This document shows positions 22,085 to 33,908 of a stretch of DNA of 64,000 nucleotides, piece by piece. The translations under genes and the position numbers were made by a program. How positions within the stretch are numbered: position 1 is the first letter of the stretch; the number at the start of each line of letters is the position of its first letter. The notes under the pieces are model-generated. The model made no database searches and was not told the DNA's origin. It worked only from the letters and a program-made list of their open reading frames with translations. The stretch comes from Nemertoderma westbladi (lineage: Eukaryota; Xenacoelomorpha; Nemertodermatida; Nemertodermatidae), in assembly GCA_032718475.1 (NCBI GenBank), contig JAUCBJ010007298.1, positions 1 through 64,000 of the forward strand, read 5' to 3'.

Positions 22085-25000
22085 CGCCGATTTGCCTTTA
22101 CTTGCGACATCGATGCCATGTTCCGCCAGGTGAGAGCCTGCAAGGCGGACCAAGATAGTCTCAGATTTCTCTGGTATGAGAAAGAAGACATATCCGGCCC
22201 AGTGGTTACGTACCAGATGTACGTCAGAATATCCGGCGCCCGCGACAGTCCCATTGGCACGCTGTTTGTCTTAAAGAAAACGGCGACAGCCCAGATTGGT
22301 AATTACCCAGTAGACGTAATCGAGTCCATCTTGAGGAACTTTTATATGGACGACAGATTGGTGTCCAAGGACACGGCGGAACAAGCAATAGATGTGGCTC
22401 ATGGTCTACAGGAGTGCTTGGCAACGGGAGGGTTCCCACTGACCAAGTTTACCACGAATTCAGAGGCATTATTAGAGTCGTTCCCAGTGAAGGATCGCGG
22501 AAGTGGAGACATCGAGTTGGGTGTAGAACCCGCCCCCATGGCGCGAGTACTGGGACTCGGTTGGAATCCGAACACGGATAAATTCCAGGTAAGAGTTAGA
22601 TTTGAGCCCAGTAGCCCAGACAAGACTTTGACTAAGAGAATCTGTTTATCGACCATGAGTAGACTATTTGACCCGATGAACTTTATCAGTCCGGTAATAT
22701 TACAGGCGCGGATATGTATGAGGAAAATCTGGCTGTCCGACTTAGAGTGGGACGAGCCGATATCCCCTATACATGCGAAGCAGTGGAGAGAGTGGGAAGC
22801 CGAGTTGCATCTATTGAAAAATATAGATGTACCCCGCTCCTACTTTACGAATCAGCTGGTATTTCCAGCTGATTTAGAACTGCATTTATTTAGTGATGCA
22901 AGTGATACCGGCTTTGGTATGGTAGCCTACCTTCGCCGAGAGGTAAGTCAGGATAAGTTTGAGACGGCCTTTGTGACTTCTTGATCAAAGACAATGCCGG
23001 TCAAATACATGACTGTCCCTCGTGCAGAGTTGCAGGCAGCGGTAGTATCGGTCGAGGTAAGTAAACAGATAATATAGGAGTTAGACATGACCTTGACATT
23101 ATTCTATTGGACGGACGCATCTTTAGTGTTAGTGTATATTGCAGCTGACAATATTGCACTAAAGACATTTGTAGCCAACAGACATGCCCAGATCGTTGAT
23201 TTTTCGACGAAGGAACAATGGAGACATTGTCTGGGAGTGTTAAACCCCGCCGACATAACTTCCCGAGGTGCCATGCCAGCGGAATTCTGTCAGAAAGAAT
23301 CTCAGGAGTTTTGGTTACATGGAACGGAATTTCGAACGAGGACACAGGAACATTGGCCAGAGCGGCTGAAGATCGTTACCAATCCGATGCCGATAGACGC
23401 AGAGGTCAAATTGGATAAGGTTTCCAAGTCTAAGTCGAAGGCCAAACAAGAATCACTGGAGCAGCCTGAAGAATCATTGGAGCGGCCTGAAGAATCATTG
23501 GAGTGGCCTGAAGAATCACTGGAGCGGCCCGGAGACTTGTCGGACCAAGATAAATATGTGACTACAAGGTCCGGAAGGGTAAGTTATGACATAAAACCAC
23601 CCTTACAGACTGCGCGAGGGTCACAGTTAATAAGTGACGGACAGCAAATAACCACCAAGATGGAGCCTTCGGTTTCCAAATCTGCGGGTTTGGATTCGAA
23701 GATTACATTGGCTAGTCCGCAACCGTCGCTAGCATTGGAGCCACGTAGTATTTATGACAAATTGTTAAACTCGTCCGCCTCTTGGGTGACTATTTGTAAG
23801 AGAACCGCGTGGTTGAGCCGATATGTTTCGTTTCTTTGTTTAAAATATACGAAGCATTTAGGAGATCAAACGAGCGCCAATAGTGAGTGAATTCGGAGGC
23901 TGAAACAACCTCCTACAGAGGATGAGATCGATCAAGCGGAATTAAAACATTTGAGACATTATCAAATGTGTGCCTTCCCAAAAGAATTCTATCTGTTATC
24001 GGCTCAACGACCAGTTCTCTATAAACCCCTCAAAAAATGGAGTCCATTAATACATAAGGGTTTGATTTGTCATAGATCAAGAATCCAGACTGTCGACATA
24101 AACTCACAGTTTAGGTTCGCAGTGATAATCGCTAGTCACCCTATAGAATTGCAAAGAGCAATTCTGTGGGATATACATAAGAGGTTACATCACGCGGGAA
24201 GGTTACACTGCTTGTCGGCAGCGATTTATTCTGTTGCAGCCAAGCAGGGCGGTAGGTACAATGTACGACGCCTGTTTGGTCTGCAAGAGAGTAAACACCA
24301 GAGTGTTGGAAAATAAATGGCTGAACTCCCGAAGGCGAGAGTACAGGCATATGATCCACCCTTCTCGAATTCGGGAGTAGACTGTTTTGGCCCGATTGAG
24401 GCAAAGAGTGGACGGCTGACCCACAAGAGGTGGGGTCTGTTATTAATATGTATGGCTAGTAGAGCTGTACACATAGAACGTGTGGCAGACATGTCGACCA
24501 AATATCTACTCCTGGCTTTGAAGAGATTCATGGCCAGGAGAGGGTTAGTAAAGGCGTTCTTCTCCGATAAAGGTACCAACTTTGTTGGAGGAGACAGCGA
24601 GTTAAATGCAGCTCATAGGGCGGCACAGAACAAAAGAAATCTGTGTAGCACTTTCGCCGCAAAGAATAGAGTGGAACTTTAACACTCCAGAAAGTCCCTG
24701 GAGAGGAGGAAGTTGGGAGCGTCTCGTTCGCTCCATAAAACAGGTCATAGCAAAAACGATGCCTGTGAATAAACAACTGACGGACGATGAGCTGGTAACA
24801 GCTTTCATTGAAATCGAGCATACCTTAAACTCGAGGCCGATAGCTATGTTACCCGACGGTGTTACGTTGACACCAAATCACCTGCTCATGCAGAGTCCGG
24901 CATTTCTTGTACCGGCATCAGAACCTATTAGTAGTGACTTATATAGTCAGAAAAGCTGGAAACCCAGTTTATAGCCTACACAATCTGGGAATATTGGCGG

Positions 25001-25290
25001 AAATATTACCTTCCCACAATATCCACCAGATCAAAGTGGTACAGAACGGTTCGGAGCCTCCAAAGAGGAGACTACGTATTAATAACCGAACCAATAGTGA
25101 AGAAAAAATACTGAGAACTGGCGTAATCTTGCACATACACCCGGACGTACAGAATGTAGTACGAACCATCACAGTTAAAATAAGGTGCAAGTATCCAAAC
25201 AAGAAAAGTGTAAAACCAAGGGTTTACACACCTTGGACAGACCGGTCCAGGACATTGTGTTACTAGAGGAAACAAGCATCGAGACAGGAG
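22085..25290 (+). pseudogene. Decayed BEL/Pao polyprotein: reverse transcriptase, RNase H, integrase
   Basis: In order: reverse transcriptase starting near its region A (DIDAMFRQV, catalytic Asp), KTATAQIG, catalytic FYMDD; LHLFSDASDTGFG and TVPRAELQAAV (RNase H-like); WRHCLGVLNPADITSRG; integrase zinc region; PPFSNSGVDCFGP, HIERVADMS, SDKGTNFVGG and WRGGSWERLVRSIK (catalytic core); and a C-terminal region like the BEL integrase tail (about 25040-25200). The frame from 22118 to 24682 is one phase broken by single stops at 22982 (TGA), ~23074 (TAG), 23888 (TGA) and 24314 (TAA). A frameshift follows near 24640 and another near 25110. Protease, gag and the start of reverse transcriptase are missing. 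A 21-bp repeat (ESLERPE, four units) lies at about 23450-23530. Inactive. Confidence 0.88.
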
Positions 25291-26076
25291 ACTATAATTT
25301 GTCTTCTGCCTCAAAACAAAATTAGTGTCAGAACGCAAATTCACTTCGTATGCATTCCTCGTATGAAAATACTCGGAAATGCATAGGAGCGGGTTTGTGG
25401 TGAATTGCATTGAGAATTTGTCTGGTGGGTATCAAACAACAAATTAAAATTTTCATAAAAGTTTGGAAAAACCCAAGACAATTCTAAACGCTAAAATAGA
25501 CACGTTCAAGGAGCTGTCTATAAGTATACAGTATTTTGAAAGTTGTGAAAGCCTGGAAGATAGTATCTAGACACCATGGTTACGGCTATTATATGTAAGA
25601 GTGTAAATTGAGTTCAGTAGCTTCCACAGATTGGTGCCAACAGTACAACAACCAAGGTGCCAAAGGTTAGTAGCACCAGGGGCATGCACAGTCCCCACTC
25701 AGTAGTTCGCAGTGGAGAAAGGTGTTCGATAATCAAACCTGTGGGTTTGGTAGAGTTGAGCACCCCAGTTAATGTCCGTTCTAACTACTGTAGTCTAGTA
25801 TTGGGGAGTAGTTTGGGCATCAAAAAGTGAGTCGGTCACGGCCAGTTTATCTCCGAAGTTTTTGCGCTATGCATGGGAATAGGTTAGAAGGTAGTTAAGA
25901 ATGAGACGGGATCTAGAAAGCCGACCTGAACTGCTGGAAGGCGGACCAGGTAGCTCCGGATGTCGATCCCTCCTTACTATCTAACTGATCCACCCACAGT
26001 GTAACTAGTTTATGTAACAAATTATTTGGATAAATATATTTATACATATACTATATGCGCAAAGGAATGAGTAATA
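25291..26076 (+). other. Possible LTR/leader between two BEL/Pao regions
   Basis: Non-coding 0.8 kb between the end of one BEL/Pao pol and the start of a BEL-like gag on the same strand. This is where an LTR would be expected in a pol-LTR-gag tandem, but no second copy exists in the window to delimit it. A hairpin with arms CAAACC/GGTTTG is at 25734-25749. Confidence 0.3.
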
Positions 26077-26571
26077 ATGACGAGTAAAGACATTGCTGCG
26101 GAACTGAGGAGAGGTTGGACTGCTAAAGAGGAAGCGGGACTGCCGTTTGCCCGTCATGGTTGCAAGGATTCGAATGTGTATTACCATGGACGATCCGTTA
26201 TAGATTTGAAAACCAATTTTAAATCGAATTATGATAAGGGGTTGAGGAAGGAAAGAATGAGGGCGTTGGAGGATCGAATGGAGGTGTTGCGTCGGGAATA
26301 CCGAACCCGATACCCCTACGACTTCGCCGTTGATGTGTGCGATGTAAGCGCGGATCCCAATGAGGAGATAGCGCGACTATACCATATGAATATGTATTTA
26401 TCGCACGATGAACCTCTACCCGCCGTTAGAGATCAATTTGACGGAATGCATCTTTACCGGAGGACCCGAGGCGAAGACGAGGAGATGCCAAAGGTTTTCA
26501 GCATGTATAAGTTGTTCTATAAATGCAGCGAATGCATGAATAAACAAAATGTATCATCCCCGATCATCTGA
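26077..26571 (+). pseudogene. BEL/Pao host element: N-terminal gag-like frame
   Basis: 164 codons starting MTSKDIAAELRRGWTAKEE, with an Arg/Glu-rich helical middle (LEDRMEVLRREYRTRYPYD) and a Cys pair (CSEC) near the end. By position it is the N-terminal part of the gag gene that continues at 26792. The two parts are separated by a 148-bp fragment of LINE-R. No database domain is evident by eye; assignment rests on context. Confidence 0.5.
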
Positions 26572-26590
26572 ACGAGCTGAATCCCGAACT

Positions 26591-26738
26591 GACCAATTCC
26601 ACCATTGCCACTATCATCTGCTGACGCGAGGGCGAGTCGCCAACCGCCCCCCATGTCCTTAATCAGAACCTCATCAGTCTGTCCAGTCTGCATTCGGTGC
26701 TCTTGAACACCCATTGCGCTAAGAGAAAGCTTATCTGC
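26591..26738 (-). mobile_element. Internal fragment of LINE-R inside a gag frame
   Basis: 148 bp nearly identical to the endonuclease segment at about 19802-19950 of LINE-R copy 1, same orientation. Neither LINE end is present and no target duplication is visible, so it is not a simple retrotransposition product. It is followed by an imperfect atcttatcttatct run. Confidence 0.85.
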
Positions 26739-26791
26739 ATCTTATCTTATCTATAAAGACTTTCGCGAATAAGGTCGAGAAGGCGCTAATC

Positions 26792-27246
26792 GTGCTAAAG
26801 ACCTTGGATGCGCCATACAAACTCAACGCATCGAATAACATCACCACAATAGCGCAGGCACTGCCAATCTGGCTACCGAACAAGTGGAGGAAGATCGCCT
26901 TCTCCACCCAGGAGAAGAAAGGTGTGGAACCGGTCCTAGAGGAAATGTCGAACTTCCTCAACTACAAAGCAGAGTTGATTACAGACCCAGTCTACAGTGA
27001 GGATAGTTTGGGGAAGGCGCCGAAGACCGAATACAACAGGCCTAAACCCGAACATAATCTGGAAGATGCATTCCCGAGAGTGAGACAGTCGCTACCACAT
27101 GCGGCCACACAGGGGACTGCTAGTCCACAGTTAGCTGGGAGTAGGGCCACACCGTGGCAGGGACAGAAACAAAATAACAACACGAACAAATATGATCCCA
27201 ACATACCCAGTAGGCCAAGTCCAAATAACCAAAACACTAAACCGGT
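26792..27246 (+). pseudogene. BEL/Pao host element: C-terminal gag segment, 5' of nested element N
   Basis: Contains LPIWLPNKWRKIAF and EEMSNFLNYKAELI, typical of the DUF1759-type gag of BEL/Pao elements, followed by a Pro/Asn-rich linker. The frame is interrupted exactly at the CCGGT target site (27242-27246) by element N and continues in phase after 38473. The stop at 27265 lies inside the inserted LTR. Confidence 0.8.
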
Positions 27247-28457
27247 TGTAAAGGCTTTTGTGTAATTAGCCGGTTATTTTCCCCGTGAAGTACTCTGTAG
27301 TTGGTTTACCAGGCATAAAAGGGCCGTGTCCTTACTGTACTGGTGTTTTAGTGGACATAAAAGTAATTTCTTCTGTATGTGTACTTTAGCGGACATAATC
27401 CGCAATTCCATGACGCAAAAGCCGAAATACTCTTGGAACAGTGTAGTTACTAAGACGACAGCTAATAGCTGAGCTGTACACGTGGAGCCTCTGCACGGAG
27501 CCTTGGTTCTTTGTTCTGCTCAGCTCAAATGACGACATCTATCAGCTGTGTCCACGTCAGTTCGACCAATCAGAGATTTTCCCTTTGTGTAAAAGCTGTA
27601 CAGCAGAATCCCATGATTCAGTACTGACGTTTCCCCCACGCCTAAGAACACCGGCCGGGGAATGTTTTCTGACATTAGAGCGTCTTTAATTATAAGATCA
27701 TCAAACTGTTATCTCGGTTAACTCGGTTTTAGTACAGCACCTTGGTCAACTTGGTTAAGTACACTTGCATTATTTACTGCTATTTACTGTGTTGTTAATT
27801 GTATCGGCCTCGTTCGTTTACATATTATTATTGGGAAGAATATTGATAATGATCCGAAACCCCAATCTTCTTGATACACTAAGGTTAGAGAGACTGGTTA
27901 CATATAACAATTTGCGACATACATTATCGTGGTTTGTAATGAGTTCAATGCTACTTAATAGGCCCTACAAATGTCGGTTGTTATTCTCTTTATATATGAT
28001 TAAAATCAGTGAATATCGGCAATTCTGTGTGCAGTTGTGTGCAATAGTCTGTGTGTGCTTGACCGAGTAACAAAGCATTTCCTAAAGAATGCACTTTGGT
28101 GATCTATAAGACATACTGTTGTGTATAGTGTAAGTCATAGCTCTGTTTAAATAGATAGAGCGCCACGCCCTAAAGGAACTGCTAATATTTCCCAAAAAGT
28201 GAATAATATTTGTCAGAGATTATATATTAACGATCAATCGAATAGTACGGTAGGCCTGCACCGCAATCAAATTAAAGCATCCAAATCCAGTCTCCCGGGT
28301 ATATCCAGCGGGTGAATGGTCGCGCACAGACTGGCTTTGGCTAATGTTAGAATTATTATAGGTGTTCAATACTTGTCATAGGCTGGAGTAGATTTATAAC
28401 CTAGAAGACATGTAGATTTGGCGGGTTAAACTGCCAAAGGTCTTAAAAGCGCGAACA
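27247..28457 (+). repeat. 5' LTR of element N
   Basis: TG...CA bounded, 1211 bp. It contains cataaaag motifs at about 27315 and 27358 that could serve as TATA-like elements, though no start site can be fixed. Just outside, sequence around 28452-28495 (gaacaataacagtttgt) recurs with changes at 28526-28567. No canonical TGG primer-binding site adjoins the LTR. Confidence 0.93.
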
Positions 28458-30711
28458 ATAACAGTTTGTAAAATTCTTGATTGCAGTGTAGGCAATAAAT
28501 ACAGTTTAATATTGTTCTGGTAAGAACAATAACCGTTTGTTAAACTTCTGATTGCGGTGTAAGCAATCGAGTCGTCGAAAGTACCGGTCGACCGGTGACC
28601 AGTAGGCCTGACTGCCTGATCACCCGGACCGGTACTTACAACAGTACAGGTACAGCAGTACTATTTCGATTGTGATATTGTATATTGTGGGCTGCTAGGG
28701 GATTAGGGATTGATCACCCCTCATTCCTTTGTATAGTTTACTTATTTCTGTCAGTTTTATTTGCCTGTAAGTTAATATTGAGTAGAAGGCCGTGTAAGCC
28801 TGCCCAGATTGTACAGATAATTGTAGGCTGGACTGTAGTTGTTTGACTGTTGTTAAGTCTGAACGGATTGCAGTGTGTGTAGAGTCTGTCCGATAAAGTG
28901 CCAGTTAGTAAGTAGGGGCATCTTGAGTTGTAAGGTCAATCCCCTCTTAAAGAATAAGTCGTACTACCATGTTAGAACGCATACTAACCATTTTGGTTAG
29001 CATCTGCATATACTGTAGTTTGTTTAGGCTTGATAGTGGTCTGCCAGCGTTTTAGCCTGTGTTTGTTTGTGTGGTCTGTTCAGGTACCGTAATAGTTATT
29101 ACTCAGATATTTTGTAGGCTGGATTGTTGTCTAGCTGTTATTAGGTCTGAAGAGATTGCTGCGTGTGTAGAGTCTGTCCGATAAAGTGCCAGTTAGTAAG
29201 TTGGGGCATCTTGAGTGGTAAGGTCAACCCCCTCCTAAAGAATAAGTCGTACTACCGTGTTAGAACGCATACTAACTAACCATTTTGGAATCTGCACATA
29301 CAGTAGTTTATTTGGGCTTGATGGTAGTCTGCCAGCGTTTGGTTTGTATTTTGTTTGAGTATTCTGTACGGGTAGCGTAATATTTATTATTCAGAGTTTA
29401 TGCGATTATTCGCAACATTCATATCCCTAAGTTTATTCCTACAGTAATTGTGCTTGTTACACATACCGTTATAGTTAAATTAACCCCGGTACTACACGGG
29501 CTGCTTGGCGTAGGTAAAAACTGGTGATTTTGTGCACCGGTCACTCCAGCAGATGCCGTGGTTCTTTTAGCTGTTCAAGTATTTTTAACTACTGATTATT
29601 TGTTGTACAAGTACTTGTACCTAATTTAGGGTTTAGTGTACAGTGCTTTCCGAAGGTAATTAGTGTGTAGGCAGTATATTTGTGTTGTAAAGTGGTTAAT
29701 AGGCACGTTGGTTCTGGTAGACCGCGGTAATTAACTTCTAGGTAGGGACACTCCGTGATACATAATGTAGTACCTATAGCGATACGGCTATAGGTCGTCA
29801 GACGGTGGTATTTTCCTATCTGGACAACGCAGTATATTTACTACTACTTATTATTTTCAAATACCGTAGTATCCTGTCCGTTTGTAATAACCAGATTTCT
29901 AACCCTTTGTTAGGCTGGTTTGTAGACTCCCTGTAAAATTACCCTAAAATTTCGTACGTAATATTTTTGTTGTGTTTAGTTAGAGAATTAATCTCACCCG
30001 TATCGTAAGTAATTCGTAGATAAGTAACTTAGGAAGTAGAATTATCTGTTTTAGTGTCCAATAAGTAGCACTTCACTGAGAGCGCACAGCTTTTGTGTAG
30101 TGATTAATTCCCAGAAATAATAACATCTATTTCAATATTGTAACAAAACCCCTCATACGGGTACATATAAATCCACTAAATCTATTAATAAAATAGTAGG
30201 CCTGTTATACAACACTTAGGTCTTAATATCAGTTGGACTGCTGCTTAAATAACGGTAATAAAGTAAGTAAAGTAACCAAGTAACCCCTAACATTCAGAAA
30301 TTCAATTATTTTAAAATAATTGACATACCGGTATTTACAATAAGCTTATTATATTTATTCTATAAATTTAGGCTGAAATCATACCGGTATTCTGTAATTA
30401 ATTCTAGTCTGTAATAATTATACTTATATATACTATAAGTGTCAGCTGTATACCGGTATTCACGATAGGCCTATTATATATTTATATATATTTGTGCTAA
30501 AATTATATACCGGTACTCTGTGACAAATCTAGTCTGTAATAATACTTATATATATACTATAAGCATACCGGTATTCTAATATATTATATATATATCACGC
30601 TACACTGAGTAGCAGTATCGGTAATTAATTATTAGGCTAACAGTGATACTGAATTACTAGACTTGCTTTAACTGTATTTATAGCCGTAGGCATTCAACTG
30701 TGTAAACAAAC
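28458..30711 (+). repeat. Long untranslated leader of element N with 291-bp-spaced direct repeat
   Basis: 2.25 kb before the gag ATG with no open frame. A segment of about 230 bp is duplicated: copies start at 28823 and 29114 (both gtaggctgga) and share stretches such as gagtctgtccgataaagtgc and agaataagtcgtactacc. The 3' part is rich in ACCGGT/ATACCGGTAT palindromes and TATA runs. Confidence 0.75.
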
Positions 30712-33117
30712 ATGTCAGACACAACCCAATCACTGTCGGATAGTCTCTTAGAAAGTGTTAGAATGACTGTTAGACAGTGTCTTAAAAGGATCAGTGACCC
30801 AGATCCAAGTATAGAACATCCTAGATCCAAGTCTAAGTCACCTACTATTGTAAGAAAGGCCATCCCTACAGTAGTAGTGTCAGACCCTAGGCTAGTAGAA
30901 CACCATAGGTCTATCATCGGCACTCGGGCCCAAGTCAAGCGGGATCAAGAAGCAGCTGTCAAACAGCAGCAACATCCTAGCCAAGAACTTAGTTCTCAGC
31001 GGCCCGATAGCTCCAGTAGTTCGGATACTGCTGAGCAGACGCCCGAACGCGGAGTGAAGATGGCGGATACGGTTTATGATGAGTGGCCGACCTTTGAAGA
31101 ATCAACCGACGCCACTTCTTCTCAAGAAGAAAGCGAAGTGACAGCGGGGGGGCCGCGAAAGAGAGACGCTATTGATATTTATCTGTCAGACTATCAGCGA
31201 TTCCTAGGAGACGAAGAGTTGAGGAGACGACTGTTTGGACTTCGACCTAATAGTGAAGGAACCAAGCTTGTGTTGGACGCAATCGATGCGGAAATGTTAG
31301 CTGCGAACAAAGCTAAATTTGATGAAAAACTCCACCTCGCTAGAGTCCAAGAAGAACAAGTAAAGAAAAAAGCGATAGAGGACAGAAACGCATTAGCAGC
31401 GGCAAAAGCAGCAGCGGCAGTGGAAGTGGCAAAAGCGGCAGCGGCAGTGGAAGCGGCAAAAGCGGAAGTGGAAGCAGCAAAAGCAGCAGCAGCAATGGCA
31501 TTGGCAGAAGCAGAACAGAGAGCGTCTGAAGAAACCACCCAACTGGAGTTGGAAAATCTTCAAGAGACGCAAGACTGCATAAATAAACAGTTAACTGCTA
31601 GTCAAATGCAGATGATGAGTCGATCTACTCCCAAGCGCCAAGAATACACATCATCGGAGGAAGGCGAGACCACCGATCCTGAAGGCGGAGGAAATAGATC
31701 TCGTCTAAGCAGGCGTAGAAAAACATCTCACCGTCACAAATTGCCTGATTTGCCCCCAGCTGTTAGAAGACAACTAGCTAGCACAGACTTAGGTAGTACA
31801 GAACCCACAGACCAAATTATTAAGGTCAAAAGACTCCCTACTATAGTTGATGAGCCTGAAATAATTAGGCCTGTCGTTCCCAAAGCCACTCCTGTGCTAG
31901 AGACCCCTGTACTTCCAGAGCTTAACTCTAAATTCCCTTTACACAGTACTACACTGCCTGTACCCGGTAGAACAGTCCATGAGAAAATCCCTGTCCTGGA
32001 CGCTGAGAGAGAAATCAAAGATTTGTCTCCCGTCGTCCCGCGTCGGCCCGCTACAATGTTGGCGACTCCCGCTTCGGCGGTCGAGTGGGTAGAGGAGGGA
32101 CGGCGGGGGATGAATCTCCTGCTCGGACAGATGCAGGAGACTGTCCACCAACTCAAGGGAACATTAAGGGAAAGTAGGGTAGAATTACAAGAAGTGCAGC
32201 AAAGCATCGCGCTAGAACGCGACAAATTAGTCAATATACAAAAGGGTATACCAATACCCCCTGTAACATTGTGTCAACCTGTTAGGTCTGAAGTATTACA
32301 TGCGCAAGGTGTGGAGCCTACACGCATCTATACTGCTAGTGAAGTAGAAACTCCTATAGCAAACCCTATTAAGGGTGATTATAAACCTGTTGTTAATGAT
32401 ATTCCCTATAGACTTGATAATAATCCAAGAAATTCATATACCGATAATTCGATATTAAATAACACGATGGCCCAAGAAAGCTTTACGCGTCAGATGGCTA
32501 GAACAGAAGCCCGCCAAGCGGTTAAAGTGGGAGAGATCGTCAAATTCAATGGAGATGAGATGAAATGGTTACCTTTCAATGAATATTACAAAGATAGCAT
32601 ACAGAACTCTGTACTATCTAACGGAGAGAAGCTTAGATTCCTCATCAAGTGTTTGGAAGGACCTCCCAAGTTAATGGCGTTAAAGTTTATTGGACATCCA
32701 GATGGATTAAGACAAGTTTGGGATACATTAAACACCAGGTATGGTAACAAGGATAACATAGCTAAGTATTTGTATGCAAAATTAGTAGCCCCCAGAAACT
32801 TCCTTAGTAGCGGGATTAAAGAGTTTTCCGATAAGATTCAGGAGATCTGTAGACAATTGGACTGGTTAGGTAAGTCTCATGAATATCAGAGTTCCATGGT
32901 TATTGGAGCAGTAGTCTCTACTTTACCAAAGGGTGGAGTATGTACACGCTGGGACAAGAAAGTGTTGTATATGAATGAGCAGCAACGACGAAGCCCTACC
33001 ATGGCTGATCTCATGTCCTTCTTAGATAGTGAAGTAAAATTACAACTTATAAAGCAGTCCAGAGAGAAAACATCGGAAAATAAGGTAAGTGAGAAACCCG
33101 TTTCTAGGAGAAGGTAA
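30712..33117 (+). CDS. Element N gag protein
   Basis: 801 residues. Residues 1-150 are Ser/Pro-rich. The middle (~200-290) is an alanine/lysine/glutamate helix with AAAKAAAAVEVAK repeats, probably coiled coil. The C-terminal 190 residues (from about VKVGEIVKFNGDEMKWLPF) are the DUF1759-like gag domain of BEL/Pao elements: FNGDEMKWLPFNEYY, KLRFLIKCLEGPP, WDTLNTRYG. It ends a few bases before the downstream frame that carries the zinc knuckles (33123). A perfect GTAAGT at the end and a CAG just before 33123 might mark a splice joining the two (inference). Confidence 0.8.
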   Translation: MSDTTQSLSDSLLESVRMTVRQCLKRISDPDPSIEHPRSKSKSPTIVRKAIPTVVVSDPRLVEHHRSIIGTRAQVKRDQEAAVKQQQHPSQELSSQRPDSSSSSDTAEQTPERGVKMADTVYDEWPTFEESTDATSSQEESEVTAGGPRKRDAIDIYLSDYQRFLGDEELRRRLFGLRPNSEGTKLVLDAIDAEMLAANKAKFDEKLHLARVQEEQVKKKAIEDRNALAAAKAAAAVEVAKAAAAVEAAKAEVEAAKAAAAMALAEAEQRASEETTQLELENLQETQDCINKQLTASQMQMMSRSTPKRQEYTSSEEGETTDPEGGGNRSRLSRRRKTSHRHKLPDLPPAVRRQLASTDLGSTEPTDQIIKVKRLPTIVDEPEIIRPVVPKATPVLETPVLPELNSKFPLHSTTLPVPGRTVHEKIPVLDAEREIKDLSPVVPRRPATMLATPASAVEWVEEGRRGMNLLLGQMQETVHQLKGTLRESRVELQEVQQSIALERDKLVNIQKGIPIPPVTLCQPVRSEVLHAQGVEPTRIYTASEVETPIANPIKGDYKPVVNDIPYRLDNNPRNSYTDNSILNNTMAQESFTRQMARTEARQAVKVGEIVKFNGDEMKWLPFNEYYKDSIQNSVLSNGEKLRFLIKCLEGPPKLMALKFIGHPDGLRQVWDTLNTRYGNKDNIAKYLYAKLVAPRNFLSSGIKEFSDKIQEICRQLDWLGKSHEYQSSMVIGAVVSTLPKGGVCTRWDKKVLYMNEQQRRSPTMADLMSFLDSEVKLQLIKQSREKTSENKVSEKPVSRRR

Positions 33118-33122
33118 CACCA

Positions 33123-33908
33123 GTGTGTTATACTGACGACGGCGAAAGCCAAGCTTCTCAAGAAGAGGACAGCGGGAAAGACACAGCAAAATCTTACTAT
33201 GACAACAAGACCTATAAAGACGTAAGTAAATATAAGTCTCGAACCAGTGACAGGAGAGAACAGGTAACAACAACTCCTCCTACGTCCCCTAAGAGAATTC
33301 ACGGAAGAAAGCTCGAAGAAAGAACGAGAGTGCATAACGTTACCCAAGGTAAAGTGAGTAACATCAAACCAAAATGTGCGCTGTGCGACGGGCCCCACCG
33401 TTTGAGTGTGTGTGCTGAATTCCTAAAGAAATCCCTGGTAGACAGACGTGAAGTCATGTGGGATAAGCGGTTATGCTATAATTGCCTCAAACAAGGACAC
33501 CAATGGCGAACCTGTTACTCCGACGTAAAGTGTGCAAAGTGTGGTGCGAAACATCACATCTTGTTACACAGTGAATTCGAACGAAACAACCCGAGTCAGG
33601 TAAGTGAGCCCGAACTACATGTCCAATTCAGTGATGTAAATGACACTGATCAAGAATCTGAGATGGAAGGATTCTATACGGACGAATTCTCCGACGCCAA
33701 CGAATCCTGTTATCTAATAAATACCGCAGTGTATCGAGCACTTACGTATGAAAAGGACACCGACAATGAGTTCCCCCCAACTACCTTTGACAGACAACCA
33801 TCTTGGAAACCTCCAACTTCCAACGTAGGAATCAGAGAATTTCCTGTGGTGCAGGTAAGAGTTCATCAGATCACTCCTCAGATAATGACGATATTAACTC
33901 CAATGTAG
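33123..33908 (+). CDS. Element N zinc-knuckle region
   Basis: 261 codons. It has two Cys/His arrays typical of BEL/Pao gag ends: CALCDGPHRLSVC and LCYNCLKQGHQWRTC followed by VKCAKCGAKHH. An acidic Asp/Glu-rich segment follows. The expected aspartic protease is not recognisable; the frame runs to a stop just where the residual pol segment begins in another phase. Likely translated as part of a gag fusion, by frameshift or splicing, if at all. Confidence 0.65.
   Translation: MCYTDDGESQASQEEDSGKDTAKSYYDNKTYKDVSKYKSRTSDRREQVTTTPPTSPKRIHGRKLEERTRVHNVTQGKVSNIKPKCALCDGPHRLSVCAEFLKKSLVDRREVMWDKRLCYNCLKQGHQWRTCYSDVKCAKCGAKHHILLHSEFERNNPSQVSEPELHVQFSDVNDTDQESEMEGFYTDEFSDANESCYLINTAVYRALTYEKDTDNEFPPTTFDRQPSWKPPTSNVGIREFPVVQVRVHQITPQIMTILTPM

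Noticed and set aside
22982-24316. Variant genetic code as the reason for in-frame stops in the BEL/Pao pol
   Set aside because: TAA, TAG and TGA all occur, while the host genes use TAA as normal stops and LINE-D ORF2 runs its full length; mutation is simpler.
27765-28070. LTR-encoded 101-codon protein, conserved in both LTRs (also 37776-38081)
   Set aside because: LTR copies of one insertion are identical by origin, so conservation is no evidence of coding. Hydrophobic composition fits AT-rich DNA.
33070-33125. Introns in retroelement frames, from repeated GTAAGT/GTAAGA motifs (33084, 33599, 33855, 22941, 23056)
   Set aside because: Most of these motifs lie inside frames that stay open and conserved through them, so splicing is not needed. 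Only the one joining 33117 to 33123 remains possible.
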